This document shows positions 35,109 to 45,483 of a DNA stretch of 64,000 bases, piece by piece. Source of the stretch: Lacimicrobium sp. SS2-24 (lineage in GTDB: Bacteria > Pseudomonadota > Gammaproteobacteria > Enterobacterales > Alteromonadaceae); NCBI RefSeq assembly GCF_002201535.1, contig NZ_NIWW01000002.1, forward strand, positions 372,001 to 436,000. The letters run 5' to 3'. How positions within the stretch are numbered: position 1 is the first letter of the stretch; each line of letters starts with the position of its first letter. A program made the translations under genes and the position numbers. The notes beneath the pieces were generated by a model, which saw only the letters and a list, made by a program, of their open reading frames with translations, was not told the origin of the DNA and did no database searches.

Positions 35109-37877
35109 TTATAACTGCTCAATGGTTTCCTTTTGCTCCTGCAATTTCGTCGCTTGCGCACGAAACTCATCCAGTTTGGCCTGCTCTTTTTCGATCACGG
35201 CCGGCGGTGCTTTGCTGACAAAATTCTGATTGTTCAGTTTGCCTTCGGTCCGCTGCATGTCACTGTTAAGCTTCTCCATGGCTTTGTTGATTCTGGCCAG
35301 CTCTGCGTCCTTATCGATAAGGCCTGCCATGGGGATCAGAACCTCCATATCACCCACAATGGCAGAGGCCGACGCGGGCCCTTTTTCACCGGCGGGCAGA
35401 ATATCGATGTGTTCGAGTCTGGCCAGGCGGCTAAGCAACAGCTCCGTGTCTTTAAGCCGGCGCAGATCCTTTTCACCCGCATTACGCAGTAACACCGATA
35501 ACGGTTTGCTGGGGCTGATGTCCATTTCACCACGAATATTGCGCACACCCATGATCACCTGCTTAACCCACTCTATATCGGCCAGCACCTGCTCATTGAT
35601 GAGGCTGCTGTCCTGTACAGGGAACGACTGCACCATGATGCTGTCGCCGGCATTGTCGGCACAAAGTGGTGAAACCCGCTGCCAAATCTCTTCAGTGATG
35701 TAGGGCATAAAGGGATGAACCAGACGCAGCAGACTCTCCAGCACATTGACCAGGGTATGGCGTGTGCCACGCTTTTGCGCCTCTGTGCTGCTGTCAGCAT
35801 TGAGAACGGGCTTAGACAACTCCAGATACCAGTCACAGAACTGATTCCAGGTAAATTCGTACACAGCCTGAGCAGCCAGATCGAAACGGTAGTCTTTGAG
35901 TGCTGCTTCAAAGGTTTGCAGGGTTTGCTGGAAGCGCGCCCAGATCCACTTGTCTGCCAGGCTCAGTTCAAGTTCACCGCCTGTTACGCCGGTATCCTGG
36001 TCTTCGGTGTTCATCAGCACGAAACGTGATGCATTCCACAGTTTGTTGCAGAAGTTGCGATAGCCCTCAACACGACCCATGTCGAAATTAATGTCGCGAC
36101 TGGTGGAAGCCATGGCCGCAAACGTAAAGCGCAGGGCATCGGTGCCGTATGCTGCAATACCGTCAGGAAACTGCTGGCGGGTACGCTTGGCGATTTTCTC
36201 TGCCAGCTGCGGCTGCATCATGCCTGCGGTGCGCTTCTCAACCAGTTTTTCCAGTTCTATACCGTCAATCAAATCGATGGGATCGAGCACGTTACCCTTC
36301 GACTTGGACATCTTGTTGCCCTGCTCGTCGCGAATAAGACCGGTAATGTAGATTTCTTTAAAAGGAATTTTGCCGGTGAATTTCTTCGTCATCATGATCA
36401 TTCTGGCTACCCAGAAGAAGATGATGTCAAAACCGGTTACCAGTACCGAGCTGGGCACGAAGGTTTCCAGTTCCGGGGTTTCTTCGGGCCAGCCGAGCGT
36501 GGCAAAAGGCCACAGGGCAGAGGAGAACCAGGTATCCAGCACATCCTCATCCTGTCGTAGCACCACATCATCGCCTAACTGATGCCGGGCTCTGACTTCG
36601 GCCTCATCACGGCCCACGTAGACATTTTCCTGTTCGTCATACCAGGCGGGAATACGATGTCCCCACCAAAGCTGACGGGAAATACACCAGTCCTGAATGT
36701 TGTACATCCACTGATAGTAGGTCTTGTTCCAGTTTTCGGGCACAAACTTGATTTCGCCGGACTCCACCGCATCAATGGCAGGCTTGGCCAGCGATTCTAC
36801 CGCCACATACCACTGGTTGGTGAGGTAGGGTTCGATCACGGCGCCGGTGCGATCCCCTCTGGGTACTTTTAATTTGTGATCTTCAACTTTAACCAGCAGG
36901 CCTTGTTGTTCCAGTGCCTGAACGACTTTCTCGCGGGCTTCGAACCTATCCAGACCTCGAAACATCTCAGGTGCCTGGTTGTTGATGCGCGCCTCATCAG
37001 TAAACACGTTGATCATGTCCAGATTGTGACGTTTGCCAATCTCATAGTCATTGAAATCATGTGCCGGCGTTATTTTCACGCAGCCACTGCCAAATTCCGG
37101 ATCCACATAATCGTCGGCAATAATGGTGATCAGGCGATCAGTGAGGGGCAGGCGAATCTGTTTACCAATGTAAGACTGGTAACGCTCATCATCAGGGTGC
37201 ACTGCCACCGCCGTATCACCCAGCATCGTCTCAGGACGGGTGGTGGCAACAATCAGTTCACCGGAGCCGTCGGCCAGCGGATAGCGCATATGCCACATGT
37301 GGCCGTTTTCTTCCTCATTTAGCACTTCGAGGTCAGATACGGCCGTGTGTAATACCGGGTCCCAGTTCACCAGACGTTTACCGCGGTAGATCAGGCCTTC
37401 TTCGTGCAGGCGAACAAACACTTCTTTGACGGCATTGGACAACTCATCACTCATGGTGAACGCTTCACGGCTCCAGTCCGGAGAGGTGCCCATGCGTCGC
37501 ATCTGTGAGGTGATGGTGCCGCCGGAGTGCTCTTTCCACTCCCAGATTTTCTCGATAAACGCGTCGCGGCCGAGATCATGACGGGTCTTGCCCTGCGCAT
37601 TGAGTTGACGTTCCACCACCATCTGGGTGGCAATACCGGCATGGTCGGTTCCACACTGCCATAGCGTGTTGTCGCCTTTCATGCGGTGATACCGGATCAG
37701 GGCATCCATAATAGTATGCTGAAAAGCGTGCCCCATATGCAGACTGCCGGTGACATTCGGCGGCGGAAGTAAAATACAGTAGGGTTCGCCCTGACCGCTG
37801 GCTTTGAAGTAGCCGCTTTGTTCCCATTGCTGGTAGCGTTGCTGCTCTATATTCTGCGGATTAAAGGTCTTTTCCAT
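35109..37877 (-). CDS. valS: Valyl-tRNA synthetase
   Basis: 922 residues from the ATG at 37877 ([12 protein letters not shown]); an ATG four codons earlier is possible. Class I synthetase that charges tRNA-Val. The HIGH-type motif is GSLHMGHAF, the KMSKS loop is [10 protein letters not shown], the editing domain includes [17 protein letters not shown], and the C-terminal tRNA-binding coiled coil starts at about residue 855 ([16 protein letters not shown]). The start overlaps the end of holC by 17 bp. The order pepA-holC-valS is the one found in E. coli. Confidence 0.98.
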   Translation of the reverse strand: MEKTFNPQNIEQQRYQQWEQSGYFKASGQGEPYCILLPPPNVTGSLHMGHAFQHTIMDALIRYHRMKGDNTLWQCGTDHAGIATQMVVERQLNAQGKTRHDLGRDAFIEKIWEWKEHSGGTITSQMRRMGTSPDWSREAFTMSDELSNAVKEVFVRLHEEGLIYRGKRLVNWDPVLHTAVSDLEVLNEEENGHMWHMRYPLADGSGELIVATTRPETMLGDTAVAVHPDDERYQSYIGKQIRLPLTDRLITIIADDYVDPEFGSGCVKITPAHDFNDYEIGKRHNLDMINVFTDEARINNQAPEMFRGLDRFEAREKVVQALEQQGLLVKVEDHKLKVPRGDRTGAVIEPYLTNQWYVAVESLAKPAIDAVESGEIKFVPENWNKTYYQWMYNIQDWCISRQLWWGHRIPAWYDEQENVYVGRDEAEVRARHQLGDDVVLRQDEDVLDTWFSSALWPFATLGWPEETPELETFVPSSVLVTGFDIIFFWVARMIMMTKKFTGKIPFKEIYITGLIRDEQGNKMSKSKGNVLDPIDLIDGIELEKLVEKRTAGMMQPQLAEKIAKRTRQQFPDGIAAYGTDALRFTFAAMASTSRDINFDMGRVEGYRNFCNKLWNASRFVLMNTEDQDTGVTGGELELSLADKWIWARFQQTLQTFEAALKDYRFDLAAQAVYEFTWNQFCDWYLELSKPVLNADSSTEAQKRGTRHTLVNVLESLLRLVHPFMPYITEEIWQRVSPLCADNAGDSIMVQSFPVQDSSLINEQVLADIEWVKQVIMGVRNIRGEMDISPSKPLSVLLRNAGEKDLRRLKDTELLLSRLARLEHIDILPAGEKGPASASAIVGDMEVLIPMAGLIDKDAELARINKAMEKLNSDMQRTEGKLNNQNFVSKAPPAVIEKEQAKLDEFRAQATKLQEQKETIEQL

Positions 37878-38331
37878 GTTCACTCTCATCTAAACTGCTG
37901 GCGGGGCGGGTATCCAGTTGATAACCCGCAGCGCGATAATGTTTGTATCTGTCTCTGGCGTGCTGTTTCTGCGTCTCTTCGGCAGGCACAAAATCATAGA
38001 TCTGGCGGACACTGCCGGGCAGTGATGGACACTGCGTTTGCAAATTGATCACCACGGGCTGACTGAGTCGTTGTGGCAGTTCCCAGCTGATTTGCACAGG
38101 TGTGCCCCGCGGCGGGCCTTCACCGCTTAAATTATGCGGTACAAAGGCATTGGCGGGCAGTTGCCACAATAACTCATCCATTTGTTCAGCCTGCTGCTGG
38201 CTGTCACACAGAATCAGACAGGCTTGTTTCTGCCGATAAAGTGAGGCCGCCAACTGACAAGCCAGCGCCTGGGGCGCTGGCTTGTGGTCAAGCTCTTCCT
38301 GCTCAAGCAGGTAAAAGGTTACGTCTGCCAT
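37861..38331 (-). CDS. holC: DNA polymerase III chi subunit
   Basis: 156 residues from the ATG at 38331 ([11 protein letters not shown]), the usual start of the family; the frame is open nine codons further. Chi connects the clamp loader to single-strand-binding protein. The conserved segments [34 protein letters not shown] are present; the charged C-terminal 20 residues are longer than in E. coli (147 residues). It begins 7 bp after the pepA stop and overlaps valS, so it is the middle gene of an operon. Confidence 0.92.
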   Translation of the reverse strand: MADVTFYLLEQEELDHKPAPQALACQLAASLYRQKQACLILCDSQQQAEQMDELLWQLPANAFVPHNLSGEGPPRGTPVQISWELPQRLSQPVVINLQTQCPSLPGSVRQIYDFVPAEETQKQHARDRYKHYRAAGYQLDTRPASSLDESEHGKDL

Positions 38332-38338
38332 GTAAGCA

Positions 38339-39850
38339 TCAGTCCTCGGTTTCAACACCGGCCCGGTTCATAACGAACTGTGTCAGCATTGGCACCGGTC
38401 TACCCGTAGCGCCCTTGGTTTTGCCGCCGCTGACCCAGGCTGTACCGGCGACATCCATATGTGCCCAATGGTACTTTTTGGTGAACCGGGAAAGGAAACA
38501 GGCTGCGGTAATGGTACCTGCAGGACGCCCGCCCACATTAGACATATCGGCAAAGGGGCTCTCGATTTGTTCCTGGTATTCATCCCATAACGGCAGGCGC
38601 CAGGCCTTGTCACTGCTTTGCTCAGAAGCGCTGATCAGTTCATGGGCCAGCGGGTTGTGGCTGCTGAGCACGGCAGACGCATGCTTACCCAGGGCAATCA
38701 CACAGGCACCGGTCAGCGTGGCGACATCGACCACCAGCTCAGGATTGAAACGCTCCACGTAGGTCAGGGCATCACATAACACCAGGCGACCTTCCGCGTC
38801 GGTATTGAGTACCTCAACGGTCTGACCCGACATGGTGGTAAGGATATCACCGGGGCGATAGGCATTGGCGTCGGGCATATTCTCACAGCCTGCCAGTACC
38901 CCAATCACATTAATAGGCAGATTCAGCTCGGCGATAGAGGCCATGGCACCCAGCACGCCGGCCGCGCCGCCCATATCATATTTCATTTCATCCATCGCTT
39001 CTGAGGGCTTGATGGAAATGCCACCTGAATCAAAGGTGAGACCTTTGCCCACCAGCACCACCGGTGCCTGAGCCGGATTTTCGGCGCCCTGGTAATGGAT
39101 CAGGGTCATAATGGATTCGTTGTGAGAGCCGCGTCCAACCGCAAGGTAAGACTGCATGCCCAGTTCTTCCATTTGTTTTTCATCCACGTATTCAACGTTG
39201 ACGGTGCCGTGTTTTTCGGCCAGTTGCTGTGCCTGTTCCAACAGATAGCGAGGATTACAGATATTAGGCGGCATATTCGCCACGTCTTTACAGATTTTGA
39301 CACCTGTTGCCACGGCCAGTCCGTGATTGATAGCACGTTCACCCACTGCCAGTTCACGGCGCGTCGGCACGTTGAACACCATTTTGCGCAGAGGACGACG
39401 AGGCTCATCTTTCTTGGTCTTCAGCTGGGTAAAGGTGTAAAGGCAATCCTGCGTGGCTTCAACGGCCTGGCGTACTTTCCAGTAGGTATCCCGGCCTTTG
39501 ACATGCAGCTCTGTTAAAAAGCACACGGCTTCCATGGAGCCGGTTTCATTGAGGTTGCTGATGGTGCGCGCAATGATTTGCTTATACTGGCGCTCATCCA
39601 GTTCACGCTCTTTGCCACAACCTACCAACAAGACCCGTTCGCTCAGAATATTAGGCACATGATGCAATAGCAGCATCTGTCCGGCTTTGCCCTCAAGATC
39701 GCCGCGACGCAGCAAATTGCTGATATAGCCGCCGCTAATCTCGTCGAGCTGCTCGGCGACTGGCGTTAGTCTGCGGGGTTCGAACACGCCCACCACTATG
39801 CAGGCGCTGCGTTGTTTCTCCGGACTACCACTTTTTACACTAAATTCCAT
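38339..39850 (-). CDS. pepA: Cytosol leucyl aminopeptidase A
   Basis: 503 residues, M17 family. The dinuclear metal site and catalytic Lys/Arg are in [30 protein letters not shown] and the signature [10 protein letters not shown]. The N-terminal macrodomain-like part is complete. In E. coli PepA also binds DNA (Xer recombination, carAB control). First gene of pepA-holC-valS and divergent from lptFG; the 295 bp between pepA and lptF hold both promoters and no other gene. Confidence 0.98.
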   Translation of the reverse strand: MEFSVKSGSPEKQRSACIVVGVFEPRRLTPVAEQLDEISGGYISNLLRRGDLEGKAGQMLLLHHVPNILSERVLLVGCGKERELDERQYKQIIARTISNLNETGSMEAVCFLTELHVKGRDTYWKVRQAVEATQDCLYTFTQLKTKKDEPRRPLRKMVFNVPTRRELAVGERAINHGLAVATGVKICKDVANMPPNICNPRYLLEQAQQLAEKHGTVNVEYVDEKQMEELGMQSYLAVGRGSHNESIMTLIHYQGAENPAQAPVVLVGKGLTFDSGGISIKPSEAMDEMKYDMGGAAGVLGAMASIAELNLPINVIGVLAGCENMPDANAYRPGDILTTMSGQTVEVLNTDAEGRLVLCDALTYVERFNPELVVDVATLTGACVIALGKHASAVLSSHNPLAHELISASEQSSDKAWRLPLWDEYQEQIESPFADMSNVGGRPAGTITAACFLSRFTKKYHWAHMDVAGTAWVSGGKTKGATGRPVPMLTQFVMNRAGVETED

Positions 39851-40145
39851 TCATCACCCCATCTGTGCTGGTGTTACTTCTGTCTGTGCGTTAGCCTTTT
39901 GCTCATGTTCCGGTAAGCTCTGGCGGTGACGTTAGGTTTTTGCACCGTCAGGACATGCCATTTTTTAAAACCGTTGCTATCAAAAGCCTGATAAAAACGC
40001 CGGAATTGCAAATTAAACTTGTGAAAATGTTAAGTTTACTTAAAAATTCACAGTATTCCACTAAAAGCGTCAGTTTACTCTGCCTTCGCATAACCGCAAG
40101 GACAGGTTTCAGGCGACGAAAACACGTATTCTTTTTGGAACGGCT

Positions 40146-41252
40146 GTGCTGATTTTCCGATATTTACTCAGGGAGACCCTGAAGTCCCAAATTGCCGTCT
40201 TTTTGGTGCTCATGGCGATCTTCGTGATTCAAAAGTTTGTCAGGGTGCTGGCGGCAGCCACTGACGGTGACATTCCTGCCGGGCTGGTGTTGGGCTTTCT
40301 TGCGTTGAATATGCCTGTGCTGGCGTCATTGATCCTGCCATTAAGTGTCTTTCTGGGCATTATGCTCGCTCATGGGCGCTTCTATGTGGATCATGAGATG
40401 GCGGTTATGCATGCCTGTGGCATCAGTGAATGGTATGTGACCCGGGTGATGCTGGTACTGGCAACCCTGGTTGCGCTGTTTTCTGCCCTCCTGACATTGT
40501 GGCTGGCACCGATGTCGATGGAAATTGAGTATCAGCTGGAAGAGCAGGTGAGCGCCGAATCGGGCCTGACCAGTCTGATGCCAGGGCGATTCCAGCAAAC
40601 GGCAAACGAAAAAGCCGTGATCTTCGTGCATGACATCGGTGGCGGAGACAATCAGCTGGAAAAAGTGTTTCTGGCTCAGCAGGAACAGGGCGATGATCGC
40701 AAAGACTTTCGGATTATCTATGCGAACTACGGCAGTGTTCAGCAGGAAGCCGACGGCGCAGAAAAACTGGTCTTAAGTCAGGGCTATCAGTTTGAAGGAC
40801 AGCAGGGACAGGCGAGTTTCCGGCAGGTAACCTTTGATCAGTATCAGGTTCAGATTGCCGAACGCCAGGCAGAACACCAGAGCCGCAAGCTGGCAGCGTA
40901 CCCGACCCCTAAACTGCTTGATGATCCGAGTATTGAAGCGCTGGCAGAGTGGCAATGGCGACTGGCGATCCCGTTATCCATGCCCTTGTTGGTATTAATT
41001 GCCGTGCCTCTGAGTGCGGTCGACCCCAGACAAGGACGGTTTGGTCGCATCTTCCCCGGTTTGTTGTTGTACCTTGGCTATTTCATGTTGCTGATGGCCG
41101 GGCGCAAAGCCCTTGAAACCGGTGGTGTTCCTCCGGTGATTGGACTGTGGTGGGTGCACGGTGTGATGTTACTGATTGGCACCTTTTTAGTGGTGCGGCG
41201 CCGCCCACTGGGGGTGAGAATGCGAGCCAGGTTAAGAGGAGCCGGAAAATGA
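40146..41252 (+). CDS. lptF: LPS export ABC transporter permease LptF
   Basis: 368 residues from a GTG start (40146) with GGAA just upstream; the next ATG would remove the first helix. The N-terminus LIFRYLLRETLKSQIAVF matches LptF of enterobacteria. Three N-terminal and three C-terminal membrane helices flank a periplasmic beta-jellyroll domain (about 125-265). LptF and LptG form the membrane part of LptB2FG, which extracts LPS from the inner membrane. The stop overlaps the lptG start (ATGA). Same divergent arrangement with pepA as in E. coli. Confidence 0.97.
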   Translation: MLIFRYLLRETLKSQIAVFLVLMAIFVIQKFVRVLAAATDGDIPAGLVLGFLALNMPVLASLILPLSVFLGIMLAHGRFYVDHEMAVMHACGISEWYVTRVMLVLATLVALFSALLTLWLAPMSMEIEYQLEEQVSAESGLTSLMPGRFQQTANEKAVIFVHDIGGGDNQLEKVFLAQQEQGDDRKDFRIIYANYGSVQQEADGAEKLVLSQGYQFEGQQGQASFRQVTFDQYQVQIAERQAEHQSRKLAAYPTPKLLDDPSIEALAEWQWRLAIPLSMPLLVLIAVPLSAVDPRQGRFGRIFPGLLLYLGYFMLLMAGRKALETGGVPPVIGLWWVHGVMLLIGTFLVVRRRPLGVRMRARLRGAGK

Positions 41253-42313
41253 TCCGTACCCTCGATGTGTATCTGGCCAGAACGCTGATTGGCACGGTGT
41301 TTATTACACTGCTGGTGCTAATAGGCCTGAGCAGTCTGATCAAGTTTGTCGAGCAACTTAAGTACATAGATCGTGGCGATTACGATGTGATGGTGGCCGG
41401 CATTTATGTACTGTTGAGTATTCCCAGAGAAATTGAACAGTTTTTTCCCATGGCCACCCTTATCGGTGGGCTGATTGGTATGGGCATGCTGGCCAGTAAC
41501 AGCGAGCTTATTGTGATGCAGGCGGCGGGCATGAGTCGTCTGAGTATTATTGGTTCGGCCATGAAATCTGCGCTGCTCATGGTGGTGTTTGTGATGGCGA
41601 TCGGCGAGTGGGTGGCGCCGGTGAGTGAAACCCAGGCCAAAGAAATTCGCACCCAGGCCATTTCAGGGGGAAGCCTGTTCTCCTCTCAACGTCTGGTATG
41701 GGCCAAAGACGGCAGCGACTTTGTCAGCATCGGCGAGGTCTTGAGCCGCGATAAACTGCTGGATATCAGTATTTATCAGTTCGATGAAAGCCTTAACCTG
41801 GTACGTATTATCAATGCCGGCCAGGCCAGTTTCAGCGGTCAGAGCTGGCGCTTGCTGGATGTCACGCACACCGAGCTTTTGCAGGAGCAGGTGACCGTCA
41901 CCCGCCAGCCCAGCGATAAATGGCAATCGAGTCTGACACCGGACAAGCTCGGCGTGGTCACAATCAAGCCTGAAGCCTTGTCTATTCGTGGCCTGAATGA
42001 TTACCTGACATATTTGCGCAGCAACAGTCAGGATGCCAGTCGTTATGAGCTGGCGCTATGGCGCAAAGTGATGCAGCCGGTGACAGTGGGCGTGATGTTG
42101 CTGCTGGCGCTGTCTTTTATCTTTGGCCCACTGCGCACGGTGACCATGGGGGCGAGGGTGATCATGGGCGTACTCACGGGCTTTGGCTTTTTTATTGCCA
42201 ACGAGGTATTCGGGCCCCTTTCACTGGTTTATCAGTTGCCCGCGGTGGCCGGTGCCTTGTTACCCAGTCTGCTGTTTGCCGGCCTGGCCGTTTACCTGCT
42301 CCGACGGCAATGA
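41249..42313 (+). CDS. lptG: LPS export ABC transporter permease LptG
   Basis: 354 residues from the ATG at 41249, preceded by AAGAGGAG; the frame is open about 100 bp further upstream inside lptF. LDVYLARTLIGTVFITLLVLIGLSSLIKFVEQL at the start and IFGPLRTVTMGARVIMGVLTGFGFFIANEVFGPLS near the end are typical of LptG. Six membrane helices with a central periplasmic jellyroll. It works as a heterodimer with LptF and is translationally coupled to it. Confidence 0.97.
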   Translation: MIRTLDVYLARTLIGTVFITLLVLIGLSSLIKFVEQLKYIDRGDYDVMVAGIYVLLSIPREIEQFFPMATLIGGLIGMGMLASNSELIVMQAAGMSRLSIIGSAMKSALLMVVFVMAIGEWVAPVSETQAKEIRTQAISGGSLFSSQRLVWAKDGSDFVSIGEVLSRDKLLDISIYQFDESLNLVRIINAGQASFSGQSWRLLDVTHTELLQEQVTVTRQPSDKWQSSLTPDKLGVVTIKPEALSIRGLNDYLTYLRSNSQDASRYELALWRKVMQPVTVGVMLLLALSFIFGPLRTVTMGARVIMGVLTGFGFFIANEVFGPLSLVYQLPAVAGALLPSLLFAGLAVYLLRRQ

Positions 42314-42410
42314 GCTGGAAATCAGGTAAAGCGCAGGCTAACAGTGGGTCTGAACCCTGTAAACCGGCCCATGCAGCCTGTTTTGTTGTCATGCCGTTGG
42401 TCGCTCGAAT

Positions 42411-42863
42411 CTACGGGAAATATTGCGGGTAATTGGTCCGATTAAAGGGCAGCAACTGATACTGGGGTTGCAGAAACGCCACCAGATTAACCATTTCGGT
42501 TACCGTCATCACGTCGTTGTAATTCTGCATTTTCGACTGCCCTTGTTCATCGGTATAGCTCTCGTTTCTTAATCCCGGCGCAATTTTATGGGAAGGATTA
42601 ATGACCGATGTGACAAGTTCCGCATAGGTTTTGATGGTGCTCACTTCACCGCCCAGTCGCACCCTTTTTTCCAGTTTTTGCGCAACGTCAGCGCCTTCAT
42701 AGCCCTTTAGGGTGTGACACGCCAGGCACTGATAAGCGATAAATACGGCTTCACCCGCCAGAGCATCTCCTTCGGGTAAACTAAAACCCCGCGGTGATTC
42801 AGGTCCCTGTTTACAAGCTGCAATGAGTAGCAGTGTGGCGCTTAGGCCAAGCAGATATTTCAT
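42411..42863 (-). CDS. Class I cytochrome c lipoprotein
   Basis: 150 residues from the ATG at 42863 (GAGGG seven bases upstream; the ATG at 42869 has no room for a ribosome-binding site). A lipoprotein signal ends in LIAAC (Cys about residue 17). One haem c site CLACH near residue 48 is followed by a Met near the end that can serve as axial ligand (MQNYNDVMT). A periplasmic electron carrier anchored by lipid is likely. No oxidase or dehydrogenase is adjacent. Its tail is convergent with lptG, 97 bp away. Confidence 0.88.
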   Translation of the reverse strand: MKYLLGLSATLLLIAACKQGPESPRGFSLPEGDALAGEAVFIAYQCLACHTLKGYEGADVAQKLEKRVRLGGEVSTIKTYAELVTSVINPSHKIAPGLRNESYTDEQGQSKMQNYNDVMTVTEMVNLVAFLQPQYQLLPFNRTNYPQYFP

Positions 42864-43071
42864 CTTCATTCCCTCGTGTTCAGGTAGAGCTTTCAGCCTA
42901 GACCCCTTTGCGCCATGTTGCCTTGATTCCGATCAAAAACCGGTCGTGGGAAAAGGATCATCTTGTCAGGTATCATCGCTGCATCCCGGGTATAGAAAAC
43001 ACCCCTGTAACAGTGCAAAGGCCATGTTAGAGTCATGGATCACATACGCCTGTTTATCTGGTTCTTCCTTC

Positions 43072-44217
43072 ATGGACACCTTACTTGTCGTTGGCATTGC
43101 CTCGGCGCTCATTATCAATCTGTTAGTCAGTGGCTTTATGTTGGCGGTCTATTTCTACCATCAGCGTGAGCAGGCTTTTTTGATCTGGGCACTGGCCTGT
43201 GGCTGTTTTGTGGCAGGAAGTGGGTTGCTGATAACGAACCAGCACATGGCATTTTACCAGCCCACCGCAGGCTACACGCTGTTAGTGCTGTCTGCGTATT
43301 TTTTGTTACGCGGTGCAGCATCACTGGCGGATAAAGCGATTGGCTGGCAAGGCGCAGAGGCCAGTCTCCCAGTCTTCATCGTGGTTGCGCTGAGCATAGC
43401 GCTGGCGCCTCAGGTGGGACTGGAACAGGGCGGCCTGGCTGCCATGATGATGGCACTGGCATTCATTTTGACGGAACGGACTCTGGCGAAAGGGTATACC
43501 TATGGGGGCTCTGTGATGGTGTTGCTGCGCGCCCTGATGATTATGCATGCAGTGGTAATGGCAGCGCAGGCAATCACTCACTTCGGGGTGCGATTTCCTG
43601 GCGCTGAGGTTGTGGGAAGTCAGCCTCTATTGGTATTCAGTCACCTGGTTCTAACGGTTGCAACAGCCCTGACACTGCCCATGTTACATGCCATCCGTGT
43701 TAAGCAGCGCTGGCAGGATTTGGCAAATACAGATGCACTGACATCGGCGCTGAACCGCAGAGGCTTCTTCGACCGGGCGCAGGCCCTGCTAAAAACCGCT
43801 CCTCTTAAATCATGCAGTTTCCTGATGATTGATATTGATCATTTTAAAAAAATCAATGATCGCCATGGTCACGCCATTGGTGATGTGGTGCTGCAACAAG
43901 TGGCACAGCGGGTATATGGCAACATTCGAAAAACCGACCTGCTGGGACGGCTGGGTGGTGAAGAGTTTGGCGTGCTGATGCCGGATACGCCCCAGGAGCT
44001 GGCACAGTCAATTGCCCGGCGATTGCTGAGGGACATTTCTTCCACCCCTTTCAACAACCAGGGCAAACCCATTGATGTCACCATCAGTATTGGTGCGACA
44101 AGTAATATCACGACGCAGACAGACCTGGAGCTGTGCTTGCGTCAGGCCGATAGGGCGCTTTATCAGGCAAAATCTATGGGCAGGAACCGCCTGCGCTTCG
44201 CCGGGCCACTGACCTAA
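43072..44217 (+). CDS. Membrane diguanylate cyclase
   Basis: 381 residues from the ATG at 43072 (MDTLLVVGIASALIINLL), which begins the first membrane helix; the frame is open 250 bp further but that part is not membrane-like. About six helices fill residues 1-205. The GGDEF domain has DALTSALNRRGFFDRA, LMIDIDHFKKINDRHGHAIGD, intact GGEEF and the RxxD I-site (RKTD). Third GGDEF protein of the window. Divergent from the cytochrome gene; its stop overlaps the convergent RDD gene by 4 bp. Confidence 0.9.
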   Translation: MDTLLVVGIASALIINLLVSGFMLAVYFYHQREQAFLIWALACGCFVAGSGLLITNQHMAFYQPTAGYTLLVLSAYFLLRGAASLADKAIGWQGAEASLPVFIVVALSIALAPQVGLEQGGLAAMMMALAFILTERTLAKGYTYGGSVMVLLRALMIMHAVVMAAQAITHFGVRFPGAEVVGSQPLLVFSHLVLTVATALTLPMLHAIRVKQRWQDLANTDALTSALNRRGFFDRAQALLKTAPLKSCSFLMIDIDHFKKINDRHGHAIGDVVLQQVAQRVYGNIRKTDLLGRLGGEEFGVLMPDTPQELAQSIARRLLRDISSTPFNNQGKPIDVTISIGATSNITTQTDLELCLRQADRALYQAKSMGRNRLRFAGPLT

Positions 44218-44720
44218 ACGTTGCCCCAGGAGCGGTGATGATTCGCTTCTTTTGATAAAACCAGCATTTCGGTGTGGGCCAGCCTGTCCTGTAAGGACTG
44301 CTTACTTTTAACATCCAGCAGTACCAGCAACGTGCCGATACCTCCTAAAGAACACAGAATACGCCATAGTGCGCGGCTGTAGCTCAGTGGCTTATCGTTG
44401 GTGCTGAACAAGCGTAATCGCCAGGCGCGCATACCAATGGTTTGGCCGCCATTGCGCCAGAACCAGACAAAAAAGCCCAGCACCCAGGCAGCGACCCAGA
44501 TCTGAATCAGGGTTTTGTAGAGTAACGAAGCCTGAATGACTTCGCTGGTGTGTTCCATGCCGTGTTTATCGAGGATGTTGTTTTCCAGCAAAATGACCAG
44601 TACAACAATGGCCACTAATGCTGCGCACATCCCCACAGCGATGGCCACCAGCGTATCGTAAATCATTGCCGCAAGACGGCGGATAAATCCTGCACGGGGA
44701 AAGGATGTCGTTTCGCTCAT
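44214..44720 (-). CDS. RDD-family membrane protein
   Basis: 168 residues. The RDD pattern is AGFIRRLAAMIYDTLVAIAVG near the start, then NGGQTIGMRAWRLRLFS and QSLQDRLAHTEMLVL near the end. Four membrane helices are likely (about 15-45, 66-90 and a re-entrant pair at 110-135). Function of the family is largely unknown; some members affect ion exchange or salt tolerance. The position between lptG and tRNA-Leu is common in related genera. Confidence 0.9.
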   Translation of the reverse strand: MSETTSFPRAGFIRRLAAMIYDTLVAIAVGMCAALVAIVVLVILLENNILDKHGMEHTSEVIQASLLYKTLIQIWVAAWVLGFFVWFWRNGGQTIGMRAWRLRLFSTNDKPLSYSRALWRILCSLGGIGTLLVLLDVKSKQSLQDRLAHTEMLVLSKEANHHRSWGNV

Positions 44721-44842
44721 TCAGGCTAACCAGACAGAATCAATAAAAGCGCAGTGTACCAGCTAATCCGTGCAGCAACAGCCATCAGGCCAGCCTGATG
44801 TTGTTTTTTCCGGCAACTGCAAAATATGCCCGGACAAAAGAC

Positions 44843-44870
44843 TTGCAAGGGCCAGCCCAATAGCTATAAT
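44843..44870 (+). promoter_or_regulatory. Sigma-70 promoter of tRNA-Leu
   Basis: TTGCAA (44843-44848) and a perfect TATAAT (44865-44870) are separated by 16 bp. A GC-rich discriminator GCGGCCC follows directly, as in stable-RNA promoters under stringent control. The tRNA starts 44 bp after the -10 box. Confidence 0.75.
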
Positions 44871-44913
44871 GCGGCCCTCTCGCGATATTAGCGAGAGCAC
44901 AAAAAGGTACTGT

Positions 44914-45000
44914 GCCAGAGTGGCGAAATTGGTAGACGCAGCGGATTCAAAATCCGCCGGTGGCAACACTGTGCCGGTTCAAGTCCGGCCTCTGGTACCA
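44914..45000 (+). tRNA. tRNA-Leu (anticodon CAA)
   Basis: 87 nt with the long variable arm of a class II tRNA. Acceptor GCCAGAG pairs with CTCTGGT (first pair G-U). The D arm contains the GGTAGACGC segment. The anticodon stem GCGGA/TCCGC encloses the loop TTCAAAA with anticodon CAA at 44948-44950, reading UUG. The T arm is CCGG-TTCAAGT-CCGG and the 3' CCA is encoded. Very close in sequence layout to E. coli leuX. This tRNA type is a frequent target of integrases. Confidence 0.97.
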
Positions 45001-45332
45001 AACTCCAAACCTGCTTTTTAGCGGGTTTTGTTCATATCTTCCCTGATATTCACTCCTTCGGAGCCAGCTAAAGCTGTCCAATTTTTTGTCCAGACAAAAT
45101 TGTGTTGTTTCTGGAACACAGTAAAACTGATACTCGCCGGACTAGAACCGGTATCCGGTTAAAGTACTCAGGCCATCCATGGCCTTCGCCCTTCGGACCA
45201 GCCTTCGGCTGTTGACGATTGTTCCGGACAATCGTGCTCCGGCCATTATTCGCGACGTCCCTTCCGCTCTGCCTGCGGGCCAATGCTGCGCATTGTGCAA
45301 AATTTGCTCCTGCAATTTTGTGGTACCAACTC
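45001..45332. repeat. tRNA-linked multi-hairpin element, noncoding
   Basis: These 332 bp directly after tRNA-Leu contain a run of inverted repeats: 45079-45102 (CAATTTT/AAAATTG), 45146-45161 (AACCGG/CCGGTT), 45171-45184 (GGCCAT/ATGGCC), 45200-45210 (AGCC/GGCT), 45215-45235 (ACGATTGT/ACAATCGT), 45281-45295 (CAATG/CATTG) and 45298-45320 (CAAAATT/AATTTTG). At the far end, TGGTACCAACTC (45321-45332) repeats the tRNA end TGGTACCAAACTC (44993-45005) with one base missing. At 45136-45151 the minus strand carries CCGGTTCTAGTCCGGC, matching the tRNA T arm at 15 of 16 bases. This fits a small tRNA-targeted element or its remnant; the rest of the gap to 45483 shows nothing. Confidence 0.45.
45007..45030 (+). 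terminator. Terminator after tRNA-Leu
   Basis: AAACCTGC pairs with GCGGGTTT (one G-U) around a short T-rich loop and runs into TTTTG. It starts 7 bases after the tRNA CCA end, as expected for a tRNA transcript. Confidence 0.6.
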
Positions 45333-45483
45333 TTAGAGAGTGACTTAATGCCAGCGGAAGTCGTTTTTTTGTATTTGAAGCTCAGGCTATACTTCTAAAG
45401 ATGGCGCTTCTATTAGCCTCCCCCAACGTCGCGGTATTTTTTAAAGCTCTTCGGTGCGTAATGAGCTGTCTTGGATAGTTGTA

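Noticed and set aside
36876-37322. A 148-codon plus-strand frame inside valS
   Set aside because: Antisense to well-conserved synthetase and editing-domain sequence, without its own start signals.
45068-45283. A 71-codon minus-strand open frame after tRNA-Leu
   Set aside because: It runs through the hairpin element; the repeats dictate its residues, there is no ribosome-binding site, and the sequence is better explained as a noncoding element.
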